DNA of 46,611 nt from DATFYM01 sp035315065 (GCA_035315065.1 DATFYM010000191.1:1-46611), one strand, 5' to 3'. Counted from the first letter of the stretch, positions 16,586 through 27,168 are shown. Translations and numbers: made by a program. The notes: generated by a model not told the origin, from the sequence alone.

Positions 16586-16614
16586 CTGCAAGGGGGCGAG
16601 GGAGGTTCACACAG
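16586..16614. repeat. GC-rich hairpin, common repeat type
   Basis: CCCTCTCCTGCAAGGGGGCG then AGGG can fold on itself. It lies in the 200-base gap between the BNR-propeller stop and the toxin start, where no gene is seen. It may end transcription of the upstream region. Confidence 0.4.
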
Positions 16615-16667
16615 GTTGGAGGCACGCTGTGTTTGAGGAGAAAAGCGAGGAATTAGGGAACGGTCGT

Positions 16668-19600
16668 CTACCGTTTCTTGGTCCACTCCTCCTTCGTCAT
16701 CACCGCCAGCGGTTCCTGCTTTTCCTGCTGCAAGGCGGCGTTGATGGTTTGAAGTTGCTGAGTGGCGATGGACTGGAACCTGGCCGTGGCGGCGTCGAGC
16801 TGTTTGCCCAGCACGGCCATGCGTTCGAGTTGCGACTGCGTGGGACGGCCTTCGTAGCCATTGACGCCGCCGTATAGCTCGCCGAGGTTCTCCCGCAGCT
16901 TTCTCTCGCCCGTAATCTGGCCGCCTTCTTTCACGGCCACCAGAGTGGAGCGAAAGTCTTCGAGAGACTTGGCGAGAGTTTCCAACTGCTTCCTGGCCGC
17001 GCTCGACGGCGGCAGCGACGCGGCGCGCTGGGCGGCACGGTCGCGCAAATCCACCAGGGCGTCGACCACGTAGGTCATCTGCTCGAGCATGTGATAGAGC
17101 TGCATGGCCGTTTGGTACTGCAGGGCGCGATCTTCCGTGGTGCTCTTCGATCGCGGGTCAGCGACCAGTTGCAACTGGGTGGTAAGCGTTTGCTTGTTCT
17201 TGATCAGCTTCACCGTGTAGGTGCCTTCGGGAGCGCGTGGCCCGTAGAGGGAGTAGGGTTCCTCGACGATCCCCGCCGCCGGTGGCATTTTGGGCGGGGT
17301 CAAGCGCATGGGCCACTCCACCCGGTTCAGGCCGCGCTGCTTGCTGGCCGCCACGGTGGTGACGATCTCGCCCTTGGAGTCATAAACCTCCAGTCGAAGG
17401 TCGCCAAAGATGTGCCGCTTCTTCTGGTAGTACACAATGGGCGCGCCTTCGCCAGGGTTCGGGGCGAGGAACTCAGCGTCTCCGTCGAAGCGCTGCTCGG
17501 TGGCCAGCAGCCGAAGTTGGGCGGGACGCGGCTGAAGCAGGGCGGCGTCCTGGGCCAGGATTGGCGGCGTAATCTGCCGCAGGGGTGTGATGTCGTCCAG
17601 AATGTAAATGCCGCGACCGTGGGTGGCGATGATCAGGTCGGCGTCGCGCGGATGGATGGCCACGTCGCGCACCGCGACGTGCGGGAAGTGGCCCGTGAAC
17701 TCCGCCCAGTGGGCGCCGCCATCGACGGTGAGGAACAGTCCGAATTCGGTTCCTACAAAGAGAAGGTCAGGACTCACGAGGTCTTCGCGAACGACGTGTG
17801 CGTAACCTTTCAGGTCCGGCGTAGCGATGGATTTCCAAGTCTTGCCGTAGTCGGTTGTCTTATAGACATAGGTCTTCATGTCGCCGGCATTGTGACCGTC
17901 GAACGTGGCATAAGCTGTGGCCGGATCGTGGTGACTGGCTTCGATGCCGGTAACCCAGGTATTGGGCGGCAGCGCGGGAATATTGCGGACCACATTACTC
18001 CACGTTTTGCCTCCGTCGCGCGTCACCTGAACGTTGCCGTCGTCGGTGCCCGCCCAGATCACCTTGGCCTCCTTCGGCGACTCGCTGATGGCGAAGATAG
18101 TCTCGTATTTCTCGGCGTCGGAGTTGTCGACGGTCAATCCGCCGGACTCCTCCTGCTTCTGCTTGGCGGGGTCGTTGGTGGTAAGGTCGGGCGAGATCCG
18201 CTCCCAGGATTCACCGCGGTCGCGTGAGCGAAACAGGAATTGCCCACCCAGGTAGAGGGTGCCGGGGCTATTGGGACTCATGGCGATGGGCGAGTCCCAG
18301 TTGAAGCGGAATTCCGGCTCGTTGGCGCGCGGCAGGGGCTTGATGTTCTTCAGCTCCTGCGCGGATTTGCGGACCCGGAAGATTCTGGCACCCTGATACT
18401 CCACGTAGGCGGTCGGGATCGGTGGGATCGGCAAAGGCCCAGAAGCCGTCGCCGTATCCGATATTCTTCCAGTGCCGGTTGGCGATGCCACCGGTGGCCT
18501 GCGAGGGCCCCATCCAGGTGCCGTTGTCCTGCAAACCACCGTAGACGTTGTAGGGCTGATCCATGTCGTAGCTGACGTGATAGAACTGCGCGGCCACAAC
18601 ATTGTCCAGAAAGCGCCAGTGCGACGCGCGATCGTACGAGGCGTAAAGTCCACCATCGGTGCCCACCAGTAACTGATCGGAGTTTTTGGGACTGATCCAC
18701 AAGTCATGAAAGTCGCCGTGGACGCTGCCCCCCATGTAGCCCTGGAATACGGAGGCGAAGCTTTTGCCGCCATCGTCGCTGACCGTGAGATCAAACCCGG
18801 GCTTGTAAACACGGTCGGGATTGTTGGGGTCAGCGACGATCCGGGCAAAATAGAAGGGGCGCCCTTGAATGTTCCAAGCGCTGCTCATCTCGGTCCAACT
18901 CTCGCCGGAATCATCGGAGCGGAAAAGCGCCGTCTTCTTTGCTTCCACCACCGCGTAGACACGAGTGTGCCGGGAGCGGGAGACCGAGAGACCAATGCGG
19001 CCGAGAATCCCATCCGGCAGACCCTTGCGAACCGGGTGCCAAGTGGCTCCGCCATCCGTGCTCTTGAAAAGGCCGCTGCCCGGTCCCCCGGAGGTGAAGC
19101 TGTAAGGCGTGCGCCGGAACTGCCACATGCCGGCGTAAAGTACCTGCGCATTCTCCGGGTCCAGGGCCAAGTCGGCGCACCCCGTGTCGTCGTTTACAAA
19201 CAGGGCCTTCGACCAGGTCTTGCCGCCGTCGGTGGTCTTGAACACGCCACGCTCAGGATTCGAGTTCCACAGGTGCCCGCTGGCGCAAACGAAAACGGTG
19301 TTGCTGTCCTTGGGGTGAACGATGATGCGGGCAATGTGCTCAGAATCGGGCAGCCCCACGAAGTCCCAGTTGTCGCCGGAGTCCCTGGTGCGGTAGACGC
19401 CGGTACCTACCGAGACGCTGTTGCGCATCCACGATTCGCCCGTGCCGACCCAGACCGTCTTCTCGTTCGAGGGATCGACGGTTACGGCACCGATCGACTG
19501 CGTCGGCTGTTTGTCGAAGATCGGCTTGAAGGTAACCCCGCCATCGACGGATTTCCACACGCCCCCGCTTGCCGTGCCGACGTAGATAGTAAGGCGCTGG

Positions 19601-19779
19601 TCCCCGACCGCGTCAATGGCGGCGATGCGCCCACCCATCGCGGCCGGGCCAATGGCGCGGGCCTCGAATCCGCTGAACGCGTCCGAGTCAAGAAAAACGT
19701 CCTGCGCGAAGCTGTACGGCGCGACCTCCACAAGAAAAATAACCGCCGCTGCGACAGAAAGCCTTGTGTATCTTGACAT
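16668..19779 (-). CDS. Secreted BNR/VPS10-type beta-propeller protein, split by one frameshift
   Basis: Two adjacent frames together encode a protein of about 1036 residues. The N-terminal part starts at ATG 19779, with GAGGAG just upstream, and has a signal peptide (LSVAAAVIFLVEVAPYSFA). Many Asp-box repeats follow (KSVDGGVTF, KTTDGGKTW, KSTDGGATW, RSDDSGESW). The frame changes near 18410-18420, where ADPTDPD should continue as TAYVEYQGARIF. The C-terminal frame (18411 to 16668) has further Asp boxes (RSRDRGESW, TRDGGKTW) and a tail domain. Inserting one base restores the product. The lesion lies in a near-tandem CCGATCCCA/CCGATCCCG sequence prone to slippage or sequencing error. The family is exported and often labelled glycosyl hydrolase, but activity is unproven. 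Confidence 0.88.
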
Positions 19780-19819
19780 GAGTCTCCTCGGGGGCAGGAT
19801 TGCCGATTTTAGACTGCTG

Positions 19820-19955
19820 TGTTCAGAAATTCGAAATTCGAAACTCGAAATTCGCGAACCCCCAAAACGCGCCGCTCCGAACCTGGGGAAGGCGAGTGTC
19901 GATTTTCGCATTTCGAGTTTCGATTCTTTCAATCGGCAATCAGCAATAAAGCAGG
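19820..19955. repeat. Period-7 inverted array pair (CGAAATT word)
   Basis: GAAATTCGAAATTCGAAACTC (seven-base steps) at about 19824 is mirrored by GCATTTCGAGTTTCGATTC near 19908. It fills the gap between the BNR gene start and the LolA-like gene stop. Confidence 0.7.
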
Positions 19956-20708
19956 TCACTGCTTCGGAGCTTCCGCCGGTTTGGCGGCAGGCATCTTGAA
20001 GCGAGCTTCGTCCACCGGGGCGTTCAGCTCCACCTTATCTATGGTGATCTTCTGTTTCTGCTCGGTACCTTTGATCCCACTTTCGATCGAGAATGGGAAC
20101 GTCAGACCGTCCACTTCCTTATAATCGCCGAGAGCGGTCTCGGTCTCCACCACGTTCCCTCGAACCGTGCGCTGGCCCTCGTCTTTGATCTCCAGATAGG
20201 AGTCGGCATCAAGGTAAACGGTTTCGACATCACCATTCTTCAGTGTCACCTTCAACTTGTAGGCGTCCGTTCCCTCGATCTTATCCTTGCCGAGCAGTTC
20301 CACTTTGTGACCCTTAGTCTGGTAGTCCACCAGGGGACCGTCGATATCCGCCTGCTCTTCAACGTCCTTCACGTCATCGGCGGTCATCACTTCGGGATCT
20401 TTCTTGCCCATGAATGGCATGATCTGCCAGCCGGAAGTGCCGTCGTAGGCCTGGACACCCGTGAGTCCCTGGACCGTGAATTCCAGCCGCAGGCGCATGG
20501 GCCGCTTCTGCTCCATGGTGAACGGAGCCTCCATGCCCGGTCCCATCGTCATCTTACCGGTGACGCGAAGCGACTGCACCGACTTGAGCTTGTCCATTCC
20601 CCCGCGGGCCTGAACGTTTTTGGCAATCAGGCCATCAACCGTCTGGCTGCACAGCGGCAGGGCCAGAGCGAAAAGCGTGAAAGCAATCAGCACGAATCTG
20701 CGCAACAT
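19956..20708 (-). CDS. LolA-like periplasmic protein (outer-membrane lipoprotein-sorting fold)
   Basis: The 250-residue protein has a signal peptide (MLRRFVLIAFTLFALALPL). A LolA-like half-barrel pattern follows (SLRVTGKMTMGPGMEAPFTM, AYDGTSGWQIMPFMGKKDPE, VYLDADSYLEIKDEGQRTV). AAGGAGA nine bases before the ATG supports the start. The family carries lipids or lipoproteins through the periplasm. This divergent type is often found singly, so the cargo is unknown. A proline/lysine/alanine-rich tail ends the protein. Confidence 0.85.
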   Translation of the reverse strand: MLRRFVLIAFTLFALALPLCSQTVDGLIAKNVQARGGMDKLKSVQSLRVTGKMTMGPGMEAPFTMEQKRPMRLRLEFTVQGLTGVQAYDGTSGWQIMPFMGKKDPEVMTADDVKDVEEQADIDGPLVDYQTKGHKVELLGKDKIEGTDAYKLKVTLKNGDVETVYLDADSYLEIKDEGQRTVRGNVVETETALGDYKEVDGLTFPFSIESGIKGTEQKQKITIDKVELNAPVDEARFKMPAAKPAEAPKQ

Positions 20709-20999
20709 TTGGTTAGTTCTCCTTTTTCGATACCCTGCTCACGTCCGGCTATTCCGTCCGGTCGCCGATCCACGGGTCCTTGACAGTATCACACCGGATT
20801 CACAACAGTACTCTCTCGTTGGGTTTGTTAGCTACCCCACTGCTCCATACGAGCCGGCTGATCTGGAAGTTTCAAGAATCGGGTGGGGCGCATGGCGATG
20901 CGCAAAAGGAGAGAGCTGTCTTCAGTAGCGGCGGCTTTATGCCGCCATAACTTCAACGGTTGCAGCACGGTATGCTACACCCTTCTTCAGCACACTATG
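20709..20999. other. Gene-free gap with a GGCGGC hairpin
   Basis: No convincing gene is seen. It includes the upstream region of the LolA-like gene and a perfect hairpin GGCGGC-TTTAT-GCCGCC (20930-20946). Two loose copies of a GCACGGTATGCTAC-like sequence (20964 and 20989) follow, close to the stop of the Fe-S membrane protein gene. Confidence 0.5.
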
Positions 21000-22484
21000 C
21001 TAGGCTATGGTTACCGCTTGCCGATCCTCGTCCTCGGACGTAATGGTGATCCCCGGCGCGCCGCTCCGGGGGCAGAAGTGCGCGCAGATGCCGCAACCGG
21101 TGCAAAGGTCGGGGACCACGTACACCTGCTGGATTCTGACGCGTATGCCGCGGAAGTCCTGCATCTCGACCGGCCGAAAGCGAAGGGGCTTGGTGGGAAC
21201 GGGGCATTTCTCCACGCAGATCGTACAATTGAAGCCATCGGCGTAGGTGAAACAGCGGCTCCGGTCGATTGCGGCCGTGCCGACCTTGAAGGCCTGCTTG
21301 GCCGGCAGAGTCAGCGGCTGGAGAGCTCCCGTGGGGCATGCCCGGGTACACTGGGCGCAATCCCACTTGCAGTATCCCGCCTGAGCCTCTAGCACGGGGG
21401 TCCAGATTCCGCCCCAGCCGGCTTCCCACTCGGCCGGCTGGATGAAGCTGGTGGGACATGCCTCCACGCACTGGTTGCAGCGGACGCAACGCGCCAGGAA
21501 CGAATCCTCCGCGACGGCTCCCGGCGGTCGCAGGAACCCGTGTCCGGCCTTGGTTTGGGGATGGGCTTCCAGCGCGGCTTTCGGGAGCGCCGCGATGGCA
21601 ACGCCCAGGGCGGTCGAACCCAGCAGTTGTCTTCGGCTCAGATCGATTCCGGGCGCGACGGCTTTCTTTGGCCACCCGAACTTCACCTGCACATTTTCGC
21701 GAGGACAGTCCTCCACGCAGGCCATGCAGGCGACGCACTCGGACTTGAGGTAGTCCTTGCCCGGGCCGCCGTCATAGGAGCAGCGGAAACTGCACAGCCG
21801 GCAGCCCTGGCAATCCTTGGCTGTCTCGAACCGCATCAGGCTGAATCGGGCCGCCAGCCCATAAAGCGCGCCCAAAGGGCAGAGGGTGTTGCAGAAGAAG
21901 CGCTGCTTCCAGGCATTGAGCGCGATCACCAGAAGGAAGATCGACCCGATCAGTACGGGTTGAAACGACACCCGGGGCACGCCCGTCAGCTTCGAGAAAA
22001 GGGAAGCGATGGTCGGATCGACTACTGTGGCCGCGCTTCGCGTCAGCAAGGCAAACGGGTCGAGCCACCCACCCAGCGTGGTCCCCGCCAGCGCGGCCAC
22101 GATCACAATGATCAGCACCAGGTACTTGAACCTGAGCCGGGGCCGATGCGGCCCTGAATGCGGGCTCCAGCGTTTCCTCGACACCCACGAAGTGAACTCG
22201 TGGATGGCTCCGAAGGGGCACACCCATCCGCAGAAAAAGCGGCCGAACACCAAGGTGAGGGCCAGCGGAACCAGCGCCACCAGGCCATAGACGAGAATGG
22301 TCCGCGTGGCGGCGAGGTGCGCCAGGAAGATGAGGGGATCCAAAGCGAAGAAGATTCCCCGCGACGCCCACAGGGGAAGCAGCGGCCGGCGGACCAGCAG
22401 GAAGAGGGCCGTAAAGCAAACGAGGGTGGCGATCAGGGTGGCGAGGCGAAACCGGCGGAGCCGGCGGGCGGTGGACGCCTTCAT
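21000..22484 (-). CDS. NapH-NapG fusion: polyferredoxin membrane protein
   Basis: The 494-residue protein joins two usually separate redox subunits. Residues 1-270 resemble NapH: four to five membrane helices, FCGWVCPFG (85-92), FCNTLCPLGAL (197-206) and two ferredoxin clusters (225-260). Residues 280-300 form a Tat-like signal (DLSRRQLLGSTALGVAIAAL). The rest resembles NapG/MauM, with about four further Cys clusters (CVRCNQCVEACP, CAQCTRACP, CTICVEKCP, CTGCGICAHFCP). NapGH pass quinol electrons to periplasmic reductases. Its ATG overlaps the upstream stop as ATGA, so it forms an operon with the Tat-exported Fe-S protein; no nitrate reductase is nearby. Confidence 0.9.
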   Translation of the reverse strand: MKASTARRLRRFRLATLIATLVCFTALFLLVRRPLLPLWASRGIFFALDPLIFLAHLAATRTILVYGLVALVPLALTLVFGRFFCGWVCPFGAIHEFTSWVSRKRWSPHSGPHRPRLRFKYLVLIIVIVAALAGTTLGGWLDPFALLTRSAATVVDPTIASLFSKLTGVPRVSFQPVLIGSIFLLVIALNAWKQRFFCNTLCPLGALYGLAARFSLMRFETAKDCQGCRLCSFRCSYDGGPGKDYLKSECVACMACVEDCPRENVQVKFGWPKKAVAPGIDLSRRQLLGSTALGVAIAALPKAALEAHPQTKAGHGFLRPPGAVAEDSFLARCVRCNQCVEACPTSFIQPAEWEAGWGGIWTPVLEAQAGYCKWDCAQCTRACPTGALQPLTLPAKQAFKVGTAAIDRSRCFTYADGFNCTICVEKCPVPTKPLRFRPVEMQDFRGIRVRIQQVYVVPDLCTGCGICAHFCPRSGAPGITITSEDEDRQAVTIA

Positions 22485-23545
22485 GCGAGCGCCTCCGGAA
22501 CGGCGGCGTTGGCCAGCGCCAGCTTCAGATTGCGCGAGAGATAGGCCAGGTCCTCGGCGTAAAAACTCCCGAGTTCCTTGAATTTTGCGCTGATCGCGGC
22601 CTCAAGTTTCGGGTCATGTTGACCGCTGACGAGAAGCTTCGTTTCCTCCTCGGTCAGGTCGGCGCAGGGCTCGACGTTGCGGGCCAGTTCCAGGTTAGCC
22701 GGGCAGGTGGCCTGGCATTTCAGGCAGCCGATCAGGGCGTTGTGAACCTTGGAATCGATAAAGTCGGGGATGGGGTCCTTCATTTCGTTGTACAGCGTGA
22801 CGCAGCGCGTGGCGTTGATCATGAAGTTCGACTCAGTGATGGCGCGAGTGGTGCACGCCCGCAGGCAGATCGAACAGCCCTTGCAGAAGCGCATCATCCG
22901 AAACGGGCGATTCCACTGGTCCGGCAATTCCCGCTCGGCGAAGAAGGCCCACAGCACGTGAAAACTTCCGTACTCCTCCACATACGCGACATTGTTCCTG
23001 CCGTACTCCGCGAGTCCGCTCCGCACGGCCGTCGCTTTCAGAGGTGGGTTGCCGAGCACCAGCTTGGCGCCGGCGTCCCCGATGACGTCATGCGCGATAC
23101 GTTGCTTCAGGGCTGCGATAAAAGGGTCGTTGATGTAATAGAAGTATCCGCCGGGGATCAGGATGACGTAGACGCGTCCGTCTAGCCGGAAGTTGACCGA
23201 GTGGAGTCTCCACGGCGTGGCAGCAATCACCAGCGAGCGAGCGTTGGGCAATCCCGGCGGCGGCTCGAACTGGAAATCGCGGAGGTAGCCGAGGTAAGTC
23301 TTGTTCTGGCTGAGCCTGCCTTCGCGGCTGAGCTTTTCGTACATCGCTTTCATTTTGCCGAGATGCTCGACGGATACGGTGCGGTACTTGTAGTCGGTCA
23401 GTGTGGGGTCGGCCTCCGATGATTCCACGGGGCCGGGCCTGCCGAGCGCCCCTCTCGGCCATAACAAAAGCACTGTTCCGGCAGATCCGAGCGATCGAAG
23501 GAAGGTGCGGCGATCCGTTCCGGGCGGCGGGTTTTCAGGCATCAT
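22481..23545 (-). CDS. Tat-exported double [4Fe-4S] protein related to QueG/reductive dehalogenase Fe-S modules
   Basis: The 354-residue product has a Tat signal (DRRTFLRSLGSAGTVLLL). Its C-terminal half holds two cluster motifs, FCKGCSICLRACTTRAI and GCLKCQATCPANLEL, arranged as in the QueG and reductive-dehalogenase Fe-S domains. The middle region (VYVILIPGGYFYYINDPFIA, GSFHVLWAFFAER) could bind a cofactor, but no cobalamin motif can be read. Start ATG 23545 precedes the Tat motif; the long upstream frame is unlike protein. Coupling by ATGA to the NapH-NapG fusion suggests quinol-fed electrons reach this periplasmic protein. The substrate is unknown. Confidence 0.82.
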   Translation of the reverse strand: MMPENPPPGTDRRTFLRSLGSAGTVLLLWPRGALGRPGPVESSEADPTLTDYKYRTVSVEHLGKMKAMYEKLSREGRLSQNKTYLGYLRDFQFEPPPGLPNARSLVIAATPWRLHSVNFRLDGRVYVILIPGGYFYYINDPFIAALKQRIAHDVIGDAGAKLVLGNPPLKATAVRSGLAEYGRNNVAYVEEYGSFHVLWAFFAERELPDQWNRPFRMMRFCKGCSICLRACTTRAITESNFMINATRCVTLYNEMKDPIPDFIDSKVHNALIGCLKCQATCPANLELARNVEPCADLTEEETKLLVSGQHDPKLEAAISAKFKELGSFYAEDLAYLSRNLKLALANAAVPEALA

Positions 23546-23650
23546 GGGAACACTCGGCGTGCGGTGGGGAACTCGCTGCACACTAACTACGATCCCACAA
23601 AAGCTGCTGCCAATGCGGTGACGCCCGTCACGTTGCGAGAGTGACGGGCG

Positions 23651-23840
23651 AAGAATTGCCGTTGCCGATTTTCGATTGACGATTGAAAGAAGAGAAGATT
23701 GAGTCATTGAAGTACAGCAGCTCTCAGCCGTCAGCTCTCAGCTCTCAGCAAAAAAGTCTGGTTGTCTGCTGACACCTAATAGCTGAGGGCTGATAGCTGC
23801 TCTTCAATGGCGCAATGACCCGGTTCCTCAATGACTCAAT
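23651..23840. repeat. Period-7 arrays (CAGCTCT and GACGATT words)
   Basis: A partial GACGATT element (GATTTTCGATTGACGATTG, then AAGAAGAGAAG) is followed by CAGCTCTCAGCCGTCAGCTC in seven-base steps. Its inverse is AGCTGAGGGCTGATAGCTGC (23782-23801), and loose TCAATGACTCAATC words follow. The region reaches the stop of the MATE gene. No gene is seen in 23546-23843. Confidence 0.65.
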
Positions 23841-23843
23841 CTC

Positions 23844-25271
23844 TTAAATCCGCAACGACTTCCAGCGGCCGCGGCGGAACAGCATCATGCTTGCCGCGGC
23901 GATGGCCATCTCCGCTATCAGAATCGACAGATAGGCGCCGCGCGATTCGAAGCCCGCGCGGATCGCCAGAGCATATGCCAGCGGGATCTCCAGCACCCAG
24001 TAGCCGAAGAAATTCACCACGGTCGGAGTGCGCGTGTCGCCGGCGCCGTTGAACGCCTGGAGCATCACCATGCCGTAGGCATAGCCGATGTTGCCGAAGC
24101 TGAGGATCCGCAGGGCCGAGACGGCCAGCGGCACTACGGCCGGGTCGTTCGTGAACACGCGGATCATGGGGTGAGCGAAGATGATGCAGAGCACCCCCAC
24201 CGTGCCCATGAACAGCATGTTATAGAAGCCGGTGCGCCAAACCGATTGCTCCGCGCGATCGGGCTCGCCTGCCCCCAGGTTCTGGCCCACCAAAGTGGCG
24301 GCCGCATTGGCCAAGCCCCACGAGGGCAAGATCACGAAGATCATGATGCGGATGGCTATGGTGTAGCTCGCGATGGCCGCGCCCCCGAACACACTGATGA
24401 TGCGCACCAGCACGATCCAGCTTGCCTGTCCGATAAGAAACTGCACGACGCCGGCCACCGACACCTTGATCAGGCGAAGCATGACGCTGACTTCGAGGCG
24501 AAGCTGGCGGCGCAGAATGCGGATGCGGTCGCTGCCCCGCAGCAGCATGAACACCTGGAACAGCAGGCCGATGGATCGTCCGGTGGTGGTGGCCACCGCC
24601 GCCCCGGTCACGCCCAGGCGCGGGAACGGCCCCACGCCGAAGATCAGGCAAGGGTCGAGCACCAGGTTGATCAGGTTCGAAAGCCACAGCACGCGCATGG
24701 CAATCGCCGCGTCACCGACACCCCGGAAAATGGCGTTGTTCAGGAACAGCAGCACGAGCACGCCGCTGGCGCTCAGGACGATCCGAGCGTAGGCCGAGCC
24801 CACCTGGACAATCGCCGGCGTGGCGCCCATCACGGAAAGCAGGCGCGGCGCCAGGAAGAGGCAGGGCAGTCCCATCACGAGAGATATTCCCACCCCCAGC
24901 GCGATGGCCTGCACGGCGGCCACCGCCGCGCCCTCGGGATCCTTCTCGCCGGTGCGGCGCGCCACCATAGCGGTAGTGGAGAGACCCAGGCCCATGGCGA
25001 TGGCCACGACGAGGGTCAGCAACGACTCGGTGAGTCCAATGGTGGCCACGGAGTTCGCTCCCAGGCGCGCCACCCAGAAAACGTCCACCACGGCGAACAG
25101 CGACTCCATCGCCATCTCCAGCACCATGGGGACGGCCAGCAGAAAAATGGCACGGTCGATGCCGATGGCGGTATAGTCCTGGTGGGAGCCGCGAAGGGCC
25201 TCGCGGACCGAGGCCCAAAAACGAGGCGGCGGCTGACCTTGGGTCATCACAGCAGCTTCAGTTGCTTCCAT
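23844..25271 (-). CDS. MATE-family multidrug/metabolite efflux protein
   Basis: The 475-residue membrane protein has twelve hydrophobic helices in two similar halves and MATE-type features (ESLFAVVDVFWVARLGANSV, WGLANAAATLVGQNLGAGEP, GDTRTPTVVNFFGYWVLEIP). It should exchange Na+ or H+ for organic cations or other small molecules; the substrate is unknown. Starts at 25271 or at the ATG eight codons later are equally possible because neither has a clear ribosome binding site. Confidence 0.92.
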   Translation of the reverse strand: MEATEAAVMTQGQPPPRFWASVREALRGSHQDYTAIGIDRAIFLLAVPMVLEMAMESLFAVVDVFWVARLGANSVATIGLTESLLTLVVAIAMGLGLSTTAMVARRTGEKDPEGAAVAAVQAIALGVGISLVMGLPCLFLAPRLLSVMGATPAIVQVGSAYARIVLSASGVLVLLFLNNAIFRGVGDAAIAMRVLWLSNLINLVLDPCLIFGVGPFPRLGVTGAAVATTTGRSIGLLFQVFMLLRGSDRIRILRRQLRLEVSVMLRLIKVSVAGVVQFLIGQASWIVLVRIISVFGGAAIASYTIAIRIMIFVILPSWGLANAAATLVGQNLGAGEPDRAEQSVWRTGFYNMLFMGTVGVLCIIFAHPMIRVFTNDPAVVPLAVSALRILSFGNIGYAYGMVMLQAFNGAGDTRTPTVVNFFGYWVLEIPLAYALAIRAGFESRGAYLSILIAEMAIAAASMMLFRRGRWKSLRI

Positions 25272-25486
25272 TGGGGCACCTATGGTTCGCGCCCGAAGGC
25301 ACGGGGCCGGGTCAGGAGCTCGCCCCTGACAATTAGTGCGTGAGAGGTGAAGCCAGAAGGACCAGGATTGACAGAATTGATTTTCGGGATGGCCTCATCC
25401 CTCGTAATCACGGCTTCCGTGAACGAGCGGATGAGCGGATAACGGCAGGCCAGGAGGCCAGGAGGCTACCAGATCAACGGGCCCGA

Positions 25487-25552
25487 TTACGGAAGGATTT
25501 GAGTCATGATGACCCCGGCAAACGGGATCTCCACGTCCGAGATGTTCTTCAT
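25487..25552 (-). CDS. Possible 21-residue peptide
   Basis: ATG 25552 is preceded by AGAAGGAACG, a good ribosome binding site, and encodes a short hydrophobic peptide starting MKNISDVEIPFAGV and ending TQILP. It lies about 215 bases upstream of the MATE start on the same strand, so it could be a leader peptide or a stand-alone small protein. Its shortness makes chance a real alternative. Confidence 0.3.
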   Translation of the reverse strand: MKNISDVEIPFAGVIMTQILP

Positions 25553-25657
25553 CGTTCCTTCTTTCCGATTGAAGCAAGCTTTCGCCGTTTCATCGACCGG
25601 CGATCGACGCAATGTCGACAGAAATAGGGTAGCACGGCTGTCAAGAGGCAGCCGGTG

Positions 25658-25784
25658 GAATTGCAGATTGACGATTGGAGGAGAAGAGTAGGCAAGCCGC
25701 GGCCCTCTGAAAAACACCATCCACAATCGGCAATGAGCCTCTCTTCCAATCGTCAATCGGCAATCTGCAATCGTCAATTCTTGA
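25658..25784. repeat. Period-7 inverted element, GACGATT word (copy 3, reversed core)
   Basis: The arms ATTGCAGATTGACGATTGG (25661-25679) and CCAATCGTCAATCGGCAATC (25746-25765) are mirror images. The core carries GGCAAGCC (25691-25698), the reverse complement of GGCTTGCC in the other copies, so this copy is inverted. It ends at the stop of the YecA-like gene. Confidence 0.7.
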
Positions 25785-26501
<717 letters not shown>

Positions 26502-26805
26502 CACTGGGAGTGTACAATGGCTGGGCAAACGTGAAAAGCACCTTGACGCGATTCATAGCGATCATCGTCTATGGCGCTTACCACGGGGTGTGCTGAATTC
26601 AGTGATTCAATCTTCACGGCTTACTATCCTTTCTGCGGCCGCAGTTCACTCCTCCTTGGCGGAGACATGAGCTAGTAAGTGATCGCCCACTATGTTTATG
26701 AAACAAAAGGTGGTTCATTAGCGCTACGACGGCGCCCCTTTTTGCGACCTCCTCAGCGATAATCGCGAGGCCATGAACGTAGAGAAACGCGCTAAAATAA
26801 TTATG

Positions 26806-26833
26806 TTGACAAATAATTTATGTATGCTATAGT
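26806..26833 (+). promoter_or_regulatory. Consensus sigma-70-type promoter
   Basis: TTGACA (26806-26811) and TATAGT (26828-26833) are spaced by 16 bases inside an AT-rich island, unusual in this GC-rich sequence. No good coding start follows within 150 bases, so the product may be a non-coding RNA or the distant 27545 gene. Confidence 0.5.
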
Positions 26834-27168
26834 TAGATCAGGCTCGGCCATCTGCCGTTTTGGGACGCTTCTGTCCTGGCGGAAGGTGTCTCTTGGCTAG
26901 CGGAGCGAAGGACGCTCGACCGTTGGTGGGTGGCGAGCGAGCAAATCACGGCGAGGCCGTCAAAGCGGGAAGAATGAAAAATGCCCCGCCGGGCATGAAG
27001 GTCGTAGGTTGAAGGTCGAGAGCCCAATGTCGGAAAGTGAGGTCAGGTTGAAAAGGGAAGAAAAATCGGCGCCCTACCACCCGCAGAGAGCCGGTTGGAA
27101 TGGCGAAAAGGGCACGAAGGGGCGGGCAGCGGCTTGGCAATCGCCGAAAAATGCCAAAAAGGGTCAGA

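Larger units (their letters stand above)
25272..25784. other. Gap holding a short peptide ORF and a period-7 element
   Basis: Between the MATE start and the YecA-like stop lie loose GAGCGGAT repeats (about 25425-25442), CCAGGAGG repeats (25450-25466), a 21-codon ORF on the minus strand and, at 25658-25784, a complete period-7 element. Nothing else gene-like is seen. Confidence 0.5.

Noticed and set aside
18409..18422. Programmed frameshift in the BNR-propeller gene
   Set aside because: No slippery heptamer of the usual type and no stimulatory structure noted; a near-tandem repeat makes an indel or sequencing error likelier.
24171..25343. 390-codon open frame antisense to the MATE gene
   Set aside because: Histidine- and glutamine-rich shadow product; the minus-strand gene has twelve helices and a family match.
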